Source of the DNA: an uncultured Pseudomonadales bacterium
GTDB lineage: Bacteria > Pseudomonadota > Gammaproteobacteria > Pseudomonadales > Azotimanducaceae
DNA length: 64,000 bases
Direction of reading: 5' to 3'
NCBI GenBank assembly: GCA_958296025.1
Contig: OY282430.1
Location: 1,674,001 to 1,738,000 of the forward strand
Shown here: piece after piece, positions 1-7,867 of the stretch
Numbering within the stretch: position 1 is the stretch's first letter
Layout of the letters: every line of letters starts with the position of its first letter
Notes under the pieces: generated by a model
The model's database searches: none
Seen by the model: the letters and a program-made list of their open reading frames with translations, nothing else
What the model was told of the DNA's origin: nothing
Translations under genes and position numbers: made by a program

Positions 1-1058
1 GCGACTTGCGCGATGAGGGCGTCCACGGCGTCTTGGGCGGTGACCCCCGCTGCCTCTGCCTCGAAAGACAGAATGAGCCGGTGGCGAAGCACGTCGTGGG
101 CGACCTCCTGCACATCGTCCGGGGTGACGAAGTCTCGTCCTTCCAGCCAGGCCAGGGCGCGGCTGCACTGATCCAGGGCGATGCTGCCTCTGGGGCTGGC
201 GCCGTACTCGATCCACTGCGCCAATTCCCCTTGCGGATGCCGGGAACCCATCACCAAGGCGATGATGTAGCGTTCCACCGGCTCCGCCATGTGCAGGGAC
301 AGGATGGCGTCCCGGGCGCTGAAGATGGCGGCTTCGTCCAGACGGTTCGGCGGCTTGGCGGCCTTGGCGCTGCCGGATTCGCCCCTGACCAGGTGCAGTA
401 TGGCCAACTCCGCGTCTTCGTCAGGGTAGCCTACGTTGACATGCATCAGGAAGCGGTCCAGCTGCGCCTCCGGCAGAGGATAGGTGCCCTCCTGCTCGAT
501 GGGGTTTTGCGTGGCCATAACCAGGAACAGGTCGGGCAGGGGAAAGGTCTCCCGGCCGACGCTCACCTGATGCTCGCCCATGGCCTCCAGCAGGGCGGAC
601 TGCACCTTGGCCGGAGCGCGGTTGATTTCATCGGCCAGCAGCAGGTTGTGGAACACCGGCCCGCGCTGAAAGCTGAAGGAGCCGTCCTCCGGGCGGTACA
701 CCTCGGTGCCGGTCACGTCGCTGGGCAGCAGGTCCGGGGTGAACTGAATGCGGTGGAAGTCCCCTTCCACGGCGCTGGCCAACTCCTTGATGGCCCGGGT
801 CTTGGCCAGCCCCGGGGCGCCCTCCACCAACAGATGGCCGCCGCACAGCATGGCCATGAGCAGGCGGCGAATCAGCGCATCTTGGCCGATGATGCGTCCA
901 CACAGCCAATCCGCAACGGCGTTGACCCGCTCCCGGACGCCATCCGGCAGTCGGCTTGGACCGGCCCGGCAGCCCGAGCGGCCCGGTGGCTGGTTCGGTG
1001 CCGCCTTGGATCGTGCATCCACTTGCCCGTCGGCTTGAGCCGCCTCATTGATCATCAT
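1..1058 (-). CDS. MoxR-type AAA+ ATPase, C-terminus cut by window edge
   Basis: The gene runs leftward from ATG at 1058 (MMINEAAQADG) and is still open at the window edge, giving about 352 residues. Walker A GAPGLAKT lies at residues 80-87 and Walker B LLLADEIN at 139-146, followed by the family segment ATQNPIEQEGTYPLPEAQ. MoxR ATPases act as chaperone-like factors in maturing metalloenzymes or cell-envelope complexes, usually next to DUF58 and VWA-domain genes; those would lie left of base 1 and cannot be seen. The first 45 residues are a Pro/Arg/Ser-rich extension, which is common. Family call is secure; the client protein is unknown. Confidence 0.93.
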   Translation of the reverse strand, partial: MMINEAAQADGQVDARSKAAPNQPPGRSGCRAGPSRLPDGVRERVNAVADWLCGRIIGQDALIRRLLMAMLCGGHLLVEGAPGLAKTRAIKELASAVEGDFHRIQFTPDLLPSDVTGTEVYRPEDGSFSFQRGPVFHNLLLADEINRAPAKVQSALLEAMGEHQVSVGRETFPLPDLFLVMATQNPIEQEGTYPLPEAQLDRFLMHVNVGYPDEDAELAILHLVRGESGSAKAAKPPNRLDEAAIFSARDAILSLHMAEPVERYIIALVMGSRHPQGELAQWIEYGASPRGSIALDQCSRALAWLEGRDFVTPDDVQEVAHDVLRHRLILSFEAEAAGVTAQDAVDALIAQV

Positions 1059-1211
1059 GGCGAGTGGAACTGTCCCTCGGCAAAGAAGGCGCTATTTTAC
1101 GTTTATCGCTGGAAAGGCCAAGGGCGGCAGCCGTCTTCCCGGCATGGAATGCGGCGGAATGCCAGCGGGAAAACTTCACCGAACCGCTCCCGCATTTCTG
1201 TGAAAACCGTC

Positions 1212-1240
1212 TTGACTGACCGTTTTCAGGTTTCTATGCT
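1212..1240 (+). promoter_or_regulatory. Probable sigma70-type promoter for the Rieske operon
   Basis: TTGACT at 1212-1217 and TATGCT at 1235-1240 are separated by exactly 17 bases, 42 bases before the oxygenase ATG. A Shine-Dalgarno GGGAGG sits at 1269-1274, 7 bases before the start. The spacing makes this the best promoter seen in the divergent moxR/oxygenase gap (1059-1281). It has not been tested. Confidence 0.6.
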
Positions 1241-1281
1241 GGCGCACTTCACCCCTTGGGATTTCGTTGGGAGGCTAGAGC

Positions 1282-2598
1282 ATGACGGTTTACCGAAAAA
1301 TTGAGCGCTTCGCCGATCCGCAGACGTCCAAGACGCCGGCGCAGAAGGAACCGGATCCGGATCTTGGCCACGGCTTCATTCCCAAGGAGCGCTACACCTC
1401 CGTGGAGTTCATGCGCCAGGAATGGGACAGGCTGTGGACCAAGACATGGCTGTTGGGCGCCTGGGAGGGGGATCTCAGAAACCCGGGCGACTACATCACC
1501 ACCAAGGTTGGCAAGGAGTGCATCGTCATCACCAAGGACGAGAACCACCAGTACAACGCCTTCTACAACGTCTGTTCGCACCGGGGCAACCAGGTGGCCT
1601 ACGGCGCCGCCGGCAACACCGAGACCTTCCGCTGCTCCTACCATCTGTGGGAGTACAACCTGCGCGGGCAGCTGATCCATGTCCCTGACGCGGAGACCTT
1701 TCCGCAAGGGGCGCCCTGCGACAAGCTGTCCATCGTGCGCCTGCCCTGCGACAGCTGGGGCGGCTGGGTTTGGTTCAGCTTGAACCCGAACGCTGAGCCG
1801 CTGCGTGACTATCTCGGCATCATCCCGCAGCATCTGGACCCCTACCATTTCGACCGCATGACCTTGGTGAACGACATCACCGTGGAGTGGAACTGCAACT
1901 GGAAGACCTCGGTAGATGCCTTCAACGAGACCTACCATGTCTTCGGCACCCATCCGCAGCTGACCACCATGCTCGAGGACATGGACGTGCAGATCGACTG
2001 CTACGAACGGCACAATCGCTACCTCATCCCTTTCGGCTGCGTCAGCACGCACATCCAGGACGGCACCATCATCACCGAGGGGTTGAAGGACTACATGCGC
2101 CTCAACCTGCTCGACCCGGACAGCTACAAGGGGGATGGCCTCGGCGTGCGCCGGGCGGTGCAGCTGAACTGGCGCAAGATCGCCAGCGGCATGGGCTTCG
2201 ACCTTGATGATCTCAACGACGATCAGCTGTCGGACGACTACCACTACCTGATCTTCCCCAACATCACCCTGAACATACACTGCAACAGCGTCATGCTCTT
2301 CCGGCAGCGGCCCCATGAGACGGATCCAAACAAAATGTACTACGACCTGCAGAACTACTCCCTGTTTCCGGCCAGCCAGGAGCCGCCGCCAAGGCCGCAG
2401 CATCGGCAGTTCAAGCATGGGGAGGAATCCATTGGCGAGGTGCTGGACCAGGACGCCTCCAACTTGGCGATGGTGCAGGCCGGGATGAACTCCACTGGCT
2501 ACCGGGGGCTGTGGATATCCAACCAGGAGCTGCGCATCCGCCATTTTCACAAGACCATTGACGACTATCTGCAGCGCAACCCCATCAAGTGGATGTAG
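1282..2598 (+). CDS. Rieske non-heme iron aromatic ring-hydroxylating oxygenase, alpha subunit
   Basis: The 438-residue length is normal for the alpha subunit of a ring-hydroxylating or demethylating Rieske oxygenase. The [2Fe-2S] Rieske motif is complete: C98-x-H100 and C118-x2-H121. The mononuclear iron site is visible as E216/H219/H224 within NETYHVFGTH, with a C-terminal DQDASNLAMVQ segment that usually supplies the third ligand. The ATG at 1282 has a good ribosome site. A Rieske ferredoxin gene follows at once, so electrons probably arrive through it. No beta subunit or ferredoxin reductase is encoded here, so the enzyme is probably an alpha-only type using a reductase from elsewhere. 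The substrate cannot be read from sequence; an aromatic acid or hydrophobic ring compound is likely. Confidence 0.93.
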   Translation: MTVYRKIERFADPQTSKTPAQKEPDPDLGHGFIPKERYTSVEFMRQEWDRLWTKTWLLGAWEGDLRNPGDYITTKVGKECIVITKDENHQYNAFYNVCSHRGNQVAYGAAGNTETFRCSYHLWEYNLRGQLIHVPDAETFPQGAPCDKLSIVRLPCDSWGGWVWFSLNPNAEPLRDYLGIIPQHLDPYHFDRMTLVNDITVEWNCNWKTSVDAFNETYHVFGTHPQLTTMLEDMDVQIDCYERHNRYLIPFGCVSTHIQDGTIITEGLKDYMRLNLLDPDSYKGDGLGVRRAVQLNWRKIASGMGFDLDDLNDDQLSDDYHYLIFPNITLNIHCNSVMLFRQRPHETDPNKMYYDLQNYSLFPASQEPPPRPQHRQFKHGEESIGEVLDQDASNLAMVQAGMNSTGYRGLWISNQELRIRHFHKTIDDYLQRNPIKWM

Positions 2599-2602
2599 GT
2601 CG

Positions 2603-2947
2603 GTGAAGCCCGCCGTTCCCATCGCCACCGTCGGCGAAGGCGCAATGGCCGCCTGCGAAGTGGATGGCGTCAGGGTGCTGGTGTGCCAAGTGGATGGCGC
2701 TTACTATGCCCTGCACAACCAGTGCAGCCACGCCCACCAAGCCTTGGACGGTGGCACCTTGAAAGGGCATATGCTGCGCTGCCCGCTGCACGGTGGGCGC
2801 TTCGACGTGCGCACCGGTGCCTGCTTGGGGCCGCCGGCCAGCTTGCCGGTGGCCACCTTTCCGGTGGAGGTGGAGCGGGGCAAGGTGCATGTGGACGTAT
2901 CGGGCCTGCAACCGAGGCAGCGGCCGCGGTTTGGGCCGTTGAACTGA
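2603..2947 (+). CDS. Rieske [2Fe-2S] ferredoxin of the oxygenase system
   Basis: About 114 residues from GTG at 2603, four bases after the oxygenase stop. An ATG at 2558 is also in frame but would overlap the oxygenase by 41 bases and add a tail unlike the family, whose members begin with a short strand like KPAVPIATV. The Rieske motif CSH...CPLH (16 residues between H and C) is complete, and the body is the small all-beta Rieske fold. It should shuttle electrons from a reductase to the upstream oxygenase. The tight spacing argues for one transcript with the oxygenase. The last ten residues (PRQRPRFGPL) look disordered. Confidence 0.88.
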   Translation: MKPAVPIATVGEGAMAACEVDGVRVLVCQVDGAYYALHNQCSHAHQALDGGTLKGHMLRCPLHGGRFDVRTGACLGPPASLPVATFPVEVERGKVHVDVSGLQPRQRPRFGPLN

Positions 2948-3027
2948 ACGAAGCGTTCGTTGAACGGAGGAAGGCGCGGGTTCCGGGCACGGCGCCCGCA
3001 GCAGGAAAACACCTAAGGAGCAGAACA

Positions 3028-3786
3028 ATGGATCTACAACTCAAGGGCTGCAAGGCCTTGATCACCGGGGGCACCAAGGGCATCGGCCGGGCCATCGCCG
3101 ATCGCTTGGCGGATGAGGGCTGCAACGTCGCCATCTGCGCCCGCAACGAAGGGCAGGTCAACGAAGCCGTGGCCGCCCTTGCCGCCAAGGGCGTGACCGC
3201 CTTCGGCCAAGCGGTTGACGTGGCGGACGGGGACGCCCTCAAGGCTTGGGTGGCGGCCTCCGCCGAGGCCTTGGGCGGCATCGACAGCATCGTCGCCAAC
3301 GTCTCCGGCCCCAACGCCCAAGGGGACGCCAGCTGGCGGGCCAAGTTCGACGTCGACATCATGGGCACGGTGCGCATGGTGGAGGCGGCCACCCCCCACT
3401 TGGAGAACTCCGACAACGCCAGCGTGCTGATCATCTCCACCACGGCGGCCTTGGAGCGGTTCATCGGCGCCACCGCCTACAACGCCATGAAGGCGGCGCT
3501 GCTGAACTACTCCGGCGCCCTTTCCCAAGCCCTCGGCGGCAAGGGCGTTCGCGTCAACGCCATCTCGCCAGGGCCGATCTTCATTGAGGGCGGTGCTTGG
3601 GACAACATCAAGCAACACATGACGGCGTTTTACGACGCCACCGTGAAGGAAATCCCCGTCGGGCGCATGGGCAAGGCCGAGGAGGTGGCCGCTCAGGCAG
3701 CGCTGCTGGCCAGCCCCTTGGGGGCCTTCACCACGGGCACCAACATCGTCATTGACGGCGGCTTCACCAAGCGCATTCAGTTTTAG
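3028..3786 (+). CDS. Short-chain dehydrogenase/reductase (SDR), classical type
   Basis: 252 residues from ATG 3028, with a strong AAGGAG at 3015-3020. The open frame extends upstream to 2683 but that part overlaps the ferredoxin and lacks a ribosome site. TGGTKGIG at residues 13-20 binds NAD(P); the catalytic set is S137, Y151 and K155. The usual NNAG is replaced by ANVSG. The C-terminal NIVIDGGFTKRIQF is typical of the family. Lying between a Rieske oxygenase/ferredoxin and a ThuA-like gene, it may oxidise a dihydrodiol or hydroxyl product of the oxygenase, but the exact substrate is inference. Confidence 0.92.
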   Translation: MDLQLKGCKALITGGTKGIGRAIADRLADEGCNVAICARNEGQVNEAVAALAAKGVTAFGQAVDVADGDALKAWVAASAEALGGIDSIVANVSGPNAQGDASWRAKFDVDIMGTVRMVEAATPHLENSDNASVLIISTTAALERFIGATAYNAMKAALLNYSGALSQALGGKGVRVNAISPGPIFIEGGAWDNIKQHMTAFYDATVKEIPVGRMGKAEEVAAQAALLASPLGAFTTGTNIVIDGGFTKRIQF

Positions 3787-3788
3787 CC

Positions 3789-4556
3789 ATGGCCGAGCAT
3801 CGCACCGTCAACGTCCACATGGTGGCGGCGGGCAAGTACCACGACATCGACTTCGCCCGCCTGGAGCTGCTGAAGCTGCTCGCTGAGGATGAGCGCATCC
3901 GGGTGCGCGTGGCGCCGGACTACCACGATTTGGAGGGCATTCGCGCTGCGGACTTCCTCATCACCTACACCTGCGATCTGGTGCCCGAGGAGGACGAGCA
4001 AATCGCACTGCGGGACTACATCGCCTCCGGCAAGCGCTGGTTTGCCCTGCACGGCACCAATTCCATTCTCCGGTTTTTGGAGGACGGGCGGGTGGACGCG
4101 CCGGAAACCGCGCCGGTGCTGATGCAGACCTTGGGTACCCAGTTCCTGGCCCATCCGCCCATTCAGCCGTTCAAGGTTAGGCTGTCGGACCCGGAGCATG
4201 AGCTCGTCAAGGGCGTCGCTGAGTTCGAGACCGACGATGAGCTTTACCTCTGCCGCATCCACGGGGATCTGCACCGCCTGCTGGAAACCCGCTTCCACGG
4301 CCAGTTGCAGGGCTGGGTGCATGACCAATGGCCCGAGGACGATCCCAGGCCGGTCTATTACATCAACAAACTGGGGGAGGGCGAGGTGCTGTACCTGAAC
4401 CTGGGGCACTGCCGGGGCCATTACGACATGCAGCCCATCGTCGATTACTACCCGGAGATCGAGCGCGGCAGTTGGCGGCGGCCGGAATATTACGAGCTGC
4501 TGCGCCGCGGCATCCGCTACTGCGCGGACCGGGCGCTAGCGGCGGATACGGCCTAG
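3789..4556 (+). CDS. ThuA-domain protein (class I glutamine amidotransferase-like fold)
   Basis: 255 residues starting 2 bases after the SDR stop, so co-transcription and coupled translation are likely. Family marks are LITYTCDLVPEE and ALRDYIASGKRWFALHGTN in the first half, and INKLGEGEVLYLNLGHCRGHYD near the C-terminus, split here as INKLGEGEVLYLNLGH and RGHYD. ThuA proteins share the amidotransferase-like fold but lack a clear nucleophile and occur with oxidoreductases of sugar or aromatic metabolism; their chemistry is not settled. The operon position suggests a role in the same pathway as the Rieske oxygenase and SDR. Confidence 0.82.
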   Translation: MAEHRTVNVHMVAAGKYHDIDFARLELLKLLAEDERIRVRVAPDYHDLEGIRAADFLITYTCDLVPEEDEQIALRDYIASGKRWFALHGTNSILRFLEDGRVDAPETAPVLMQTLGTQFLAHPPIQPFKVRLSDPEHELVKGVAEFETDDELYLCRIHGDLHRLLETRFHGQLQGWVHDQWPEDDPRPVYYINKLGEGEVLYLNLGHCRGHYDMQPIVDYYPEIERGSWRRPEYYELLRRGIRYCADRALAADTA

Positions 4557-4631
4557 TCCGCGGGTGCTGAAGGCGTGTTGGGAGTGGGCCGCGTCCGCCG
4601 GTCGGCAACCATGACGGGAGGTGGCTAAGCC

Positions 4632-5600
4632 GTGTCGAGCAAGCCGTTCCGCTTCGCCGTGCAGTCCTTCAACGCGGAAAACGGGGAGGATTGGGCCAAG
4701 CAAGTCCGCCAAGCGGAGCAACTGCGCTACTCGGCCTTCCACTTGGCTGACCACCTGATCGGCCCAGGTCCGGCGCTGCAGAAGACCAACCATCCGTTGC
4801 AGAACCTCGCCGCCGTTCCGGCCATGGCTTATGCGGCGGCGGTGACCGAGCGCATCCGCATCGGTTGTCGGGTGTTCTGCATCGACTACCACAACCCGCT
4901 GGTGCTGATTAAGTCGGCCATGACCATCGACCTGCTGTCCGGCGGGCGCCTGGAGTTTGGTCTTGGCGCCGGCTGGCTGCAGGAGGAGTACGCGGCCATC
5001 GGCCTGCCGTTCGACCCGCCGAGGGAGCGCATCGACCGCTTGGCCGACGTGTTGGAGGGGGTCAAGGCCTTTTGCGGGGAGGGCCATGCCAATGTCGCCA
5101 ACGCCAGCCTGTCTTGGCGGGACTTCGAGGGCGTGCCCAAGCCCGTCTCCAGGCCGCCCCTCATGATCGGCGGCGGCAGCCCCAGAGTGCTGCGCTTGGC
5201 GGGGCGGGAGGCGGACATCGTCAGCCTCAACTTCAACAACCGGGCCGGCGTGATTGGGCCGGACGGGGTGCGAATGTCCACGGAGGACGAGACCCGCCGC
5301 AAGCTCGGCTGGATCCGCGAGGGCGCTGGGGAGCGCTTCGACGACTTGGAGATCGAGATCGGCGCCTACTTCACGGTGGTGGTGGAGGACCCGGCGCCGG
5401 TGCTGGCCGGCTTTGCGCAGATGTTCGGCCTGTCCGAGGCGGAGGTGGCGCGGCATCCCCATGCCCTGATCGGCAGCGTTGACGCCATCTGCGACGAGTT
5501 GCAGCGCCGCCGGGAGCTGTTCGGCATCTCCTACGTCACCGTCGGCGCGGACGTCATGAACGCCTTTGCCCCGGTGGTGAACCGTCTGGCCGGAAAGTAG
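4632..5600 (+). CDS. LLM-class (luciferase-like) flavin/F420-dependent oxidoreductase
   Basis: 322 residues from GTG 4632, with GGGAGG about 10 bases upstream. The (beta/alpha)8 luciferase-like fold is indicated by RFAVQSF at the start, the central DLLSGGRLEFGLGAGWLQEE with PPRERIDRLADVLE, and RPPLMIGGGSPRVLRLAGRE; each stretch is characteristic of the group. Members use FMN or F420; which one applies cannot be decided here. It follows the ThuA gene by 75 bases, so it could share the oxygenase operon transcript. Likely job: oxidation or reduction of a pathway intermediate. Confidence 0.88.
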   Translation: MSSKPFRFAVQSFNAENGEDWAKQVRQAEQLRYSAFHLADHLIGPGPALQKTNHPLQNLAAVPAMAYAAAVTERIRIGCRVFCIDYHNPLVLIKSAMTIDLLSGGRLEFGLGAGWLQEEYAAIGLPFDPPRERIDRLADVLEGVKAFCGEGHANVANASLSWRDFEGVPKPVSRPPLMIGGGSPRVLRLAGREADIVSLNFNNRAGVIGPDGVRMSTEDETRRKLGWIREGAGERFDDLEIEIGAYFTVVVEDPAPVLAGFAQMFGLSEAEVARHPHALIGSVDAICDELQRRRELFGISYVTVGADVMNAFAPVVNRLAGK

Positions 5601-5702
5601 GCACTCCAGAATCGAAGCACAGCGGCCTGGGCTCAAGCGATATTGGCGGGCCGACTGGTTTATCATCACCGTCCCGCGCACGAGAAAAGTCGAGGCCCTT
5701 GC

Positions 5703-6497
5703 ATGCTCGTTGAACAGATTTGGACCGGCAACGCCTACCGCAACTTCAACTACCTCATCGCTTGCCCGGAGACCGGCGAGGCCTTGGCGGTGGACCCATT
5801 GGACCACGAAAAGTGCTTGGCCGCGGCCAAGGGCAGGGGCTGGGAGATCACCTGGATCCTGAACACCCACGAACACTTCGACCACATCGGCGGCAACGAT
5901 CCCGTGCAGCGGGCCACCGGTGCCCGCATCATGGCCCACGCCAAGGCCGGCGGCGCCATCGCCGGGCTGGACCGGGGCCTTGCCGCGGGTGATGTGGTCA
6001 AGGTGGGCAAGACCTTGGAGTTGCTGGCGCTGGACACGCCGGGCCACACCATGAGCCATGTCTGCCTGCTGTCCCAAACTGAAACGCCGGCGCTGTTCTG
6101 CGGGGACACCCTGTTCAACGCCGGCGCCGGCAACTGCCACAACGGCGGCCACCCCAACGAGCTCTACGACACCTTTGCCTCTCAGCTGGACCGGTTGCCG
6201 GACAGCACCAAGATCTACCCAGGCCACGATTACATCACCAACAATCTGGCCTTCACCTTGGACCGGGAGCCCGACAACCAAGCCGCCGCCGACCTGCTCG
6301 CTGACTTGGAGGCGAGCCACGACCCCGCCGCGGCATTGGTCACCACCTTGGGCCAGGAAAAGCGGTTCAACACCTTTTTCCGCCTGACCAGCCCATCGGT
6401 CATCGCCCGGCTGCGGGAGGCGTTTCCAGATCTCGACGAACAGCCATCGCCAAAGGAGGTGTTCCTCAAACTGCGCGAACTGCGCAATAACTGGTAG
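5703..6497 (+). CDS. gloB: Hydroxyacylglutathione hydrolase (glyoxalase II)
   Basis: 264 residues from ATG 5703; the frame is open from 5643 but those residues do not match the family. The metallo-beta-lactamase motif THEHFDH sits at 55-61, with further metal ligands H115 (TPGHT), D135 (CGDTLF) and H175 (PGHDY). The C-terminal segment ending FLKLRELRNNW is the glutathione-thioester binding tail of true glyoxalase II. It hydrolyses S-lactoylglutathione to lactate and glutathione in the cytoplasm. It ends the metabolic block and probably has its own transcript, since 102 bases separate it from the LLM gene. Confidence 0.93.
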   Translation: MLVEQIWTGNAYRNFNYLIACPETGEALAVDPLDHEKCLAAAKGRGWEITWILNTHEHFDHIGGNDPVQRATGARIMAHAKAGGAIAGLDRGLAAGDVVKVGKTLELLALDTPGHTMSHVCLLSQTETPALFCGDTLFNAGAGNCHNGGHPNELYDTFASQLDRLPDSTKIYPGHDYITNNLAFTLDREPDNQAAADLLADLEASHDPAAALVTTLGQEKRFNTFFRLTSPSVIARLREAFPDLDEQPSPKEVFLKLRELRNNW

Positions 6498-6749
6498 GGG
6501 GGTCTGCCGCAAATCCTAAAGTCCAAGGTGGCCGCCGTGCATCATGCGTTGCGGCAAGGGAGGTCGATCTGGTTGCCAAGCGTCGGTCTGGTCAACGCCT
6601 CGCAATCCGGTTGACCACGCGAAACAGCTACGGCGACTGGTTCGAAACTGTCCGCACGGACATGAAGCCGATGAGAAGCAAAAGGAGGACAGCTAGAGTG
6701 CCCATCCACCACTTCACCCTGATTGTCGCCGCAGAGGTCCCGCCCAACC

Positions 6750-6769
6750 CGCACCACCGCGGTGGTGCG
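6750..6769. repeat. 20-bp perfect palindrome at transposase remnant breakpoint
   Basis: CGCACCACCGCGGTGGTGCG reads the same on both strands. It lies at the point where the transposase remnant loses homology, in a gene-poor stretch (6498-7052) that otherwise holds nothing I can name. Confidence 0.75.
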
Positions 6770-7018
6770 CCTAGGCAAAGCCTCAAAGCCGCACAGGGTC
6801 AGTAAATGGGGGTTCCGGCCCAGTTCGCGCAGCAAGGCCGCCGCCGAAGGATGCTCCAGCACTACGCCCACGACGAGCGTGCGCCACATCGCCCGCACCG
6901 GGAAGTTGTTCCGCCCGCGCCGGCGCTCCAAAGCCTTGCCCGCGCCCACCGCAGCCAAACCGGACAACAAGCGTAGCAGTGACATACAGCTTGCCATCTG
7001 GAGACGGCTATGCATCAT
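6765..7018 (-). pseudogene. Transposase N-terminal remnant (DUF772-type, IS4/IS5-like)
   Basis: The reverse strand from 7018 reads SLLRLLSGLAAVG, then GRNNFPVRAMWRTLVVGVVL, EHPSAAALLRELGRNPHLLT and LCGFEALPRR. This is the conserved N-terminal region of DUF772 transposases, which normally continue for 300 or more residues. Here homology stops near 6765 and the frame runs on as unrelated sequence to 6542. The catalytic DDE region is absent. A 20-bp perfect palindrome (6750-6769) lies exactly where homology is lost. No inverted repeats or target duplication could be found. Confidence 0.7.
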
Positions 7019-7052
7019 CAGGTAGGCATGAACCGACGGAATTGCTGGACGA

Positions 7053-7361
7053 TTGAAACCTGAAACCGCAGAAAATCGGATCCGGGCGTACGCACGGGGG
7101 GATTTTGAGTTGGCCTATACCAAGCATGCGAGACAGCGCCTTGAGGAAAGAGGCATCCTGATTTCGGACGTCATTCATGTTCTTGCTTACGGATACGTTG
7201 TCGGAAAGCCGGAGCAATCGACGCGGGCGGGGTACTTCAAATACAAGGTGTGCGGAAATTCTCCCAATTCAGGCAACAGGGAGATATGCTTAGTGGTTAT
7301 CCCGGACACCGAAAAACCAGCGATCAAGGTCGTGACAGTAATGTGGAAGGATATCCGATGA
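7053..7361 (+). CDS. DUF4258 protein, probable type II toxin
   Basis: 102 residues from TTG 7053. The core YTKHARQRLEERGILISDVI and the C-terminal strands ending KVVTVMWKDIR match DUF4258, a small fold related to RelE/MqsR-type RNases and often paired with a helix-turn-helix antitoxin. Its stop overlaps the start of the HTH gene as ATGA (7358-7361), the usual toxin-first arrangement for this pair. I see no frameshift, and this is one of the few TA pairs in the window that looks complete. RNA cleavage is family inference only. Confidence 0.82.
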   Translation: MKPETAENRIRAYARGDFELAYTKHARQRLEERGILISDVIHVLAYGYVVGKPEQSTRAGYFKYKVCGNSPNSGNREICLVVIPDTEKPAIKVVTVMWKDIR

Positions 7362-7813
7362 CTCAAGACAAGGCGCACTACCGATATACGGAGTGCGGGC
7401 TACCGGACGTGTGGATCGAGGGCCTGCACAGCGAAGACGATGCAGGAGAGGAAACGGTCAGAATTGCCAACGTGAGAAGCCTGCACAGGCTGATCGCCAA
7501 GGGAATCGTCACTTCCGCGGGCAGGTTGACGGGCGCGGAATTGCGGTATCTGCGCTCCGAAATGGGGCTCACGCAGGCTCACTTGGCCAAGTTGGTTCAT
7601 CGCCGGCCTCTTACCGTTTCACGCTGGGAGAAGGGCCAAAGTCTCTTGGAAGGGGCCACCGATGCGTTCATTCGAATTCTGGCTTCCCGCAAGCTGGACC
7701 TCGATGAAATCGATCCAGAAGAAGTAAGCGGCTGGTGCGTGTCGATCACTGGAGAAAAGGAACCGATTCGCTTGGACGCAACGGATCCGCAAAACTATCG
7801 CCTTGTTGCCTGA
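7358..7813 (+). CDS. HTH antitoxin/regulator paired with DUF4258 toxin
   Basis: 151 residues from ATG 7358, overlapping the toxin stop. The N-terminus HYRYTECGLPDVWIEGL is the diagnostic start of antitoxins paired with DUF4258/MqsR-like toxins. A helix-turn-helix follows at about residues 60-95: LRYLRSEMGLTQAHLAKLV then TVSRWEKGQ. The N-terminal region should bind the toxin and the HTH should bind the shared promoter. No YgiT-type zinc-binding cysteine set is present. Complete and apparently functional. Confidence 0.85.
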   Translation: MTQDKAHYRYTECGLPDVWIEGLHSEDDAGEETVRIANVRSLHRLIAKGIVTSAGRLTGAELRYLRSEMGLTQAHLAKLVHRRPLTVSRWEKGQSLLEGATDAFIRILASRKLDLDEIDPEEVSGWCVSITGEKEPIRLDATDPQNYRLVA

Positions 7814-7867
7814 GGCGCCGCCCGTCCGCAACGCATAGCGGGGAATTCCACCGCGCCGAAAGCGGCC

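Noticed and set aside
6-1304. 432-residue forward frame opposite moxR
   Set aside because: No family resemblance; it mirrors the high GC third positions of the clear MoxR gene on the other strand.
2558-2602. Upstream ATG for the Rieske ferredoxin
   Set aside because: Would overlap the oxygenase by 41 bases and add residues unlike the family; GTG 2603 fits better.
5643-5666. Promoter TTGGCG ... TATCAT before gloB
   Set aside because: The boxes are only 12 bases apart, too close for a sigma70 promoter.
4536-6512. 658-residue reverse frame opposite the LLM and gloB genes
   Set aside because: Shadow frame; residue mix (Gln/Val/Arg-rich) has no fold pattern and both forward genes are certain.
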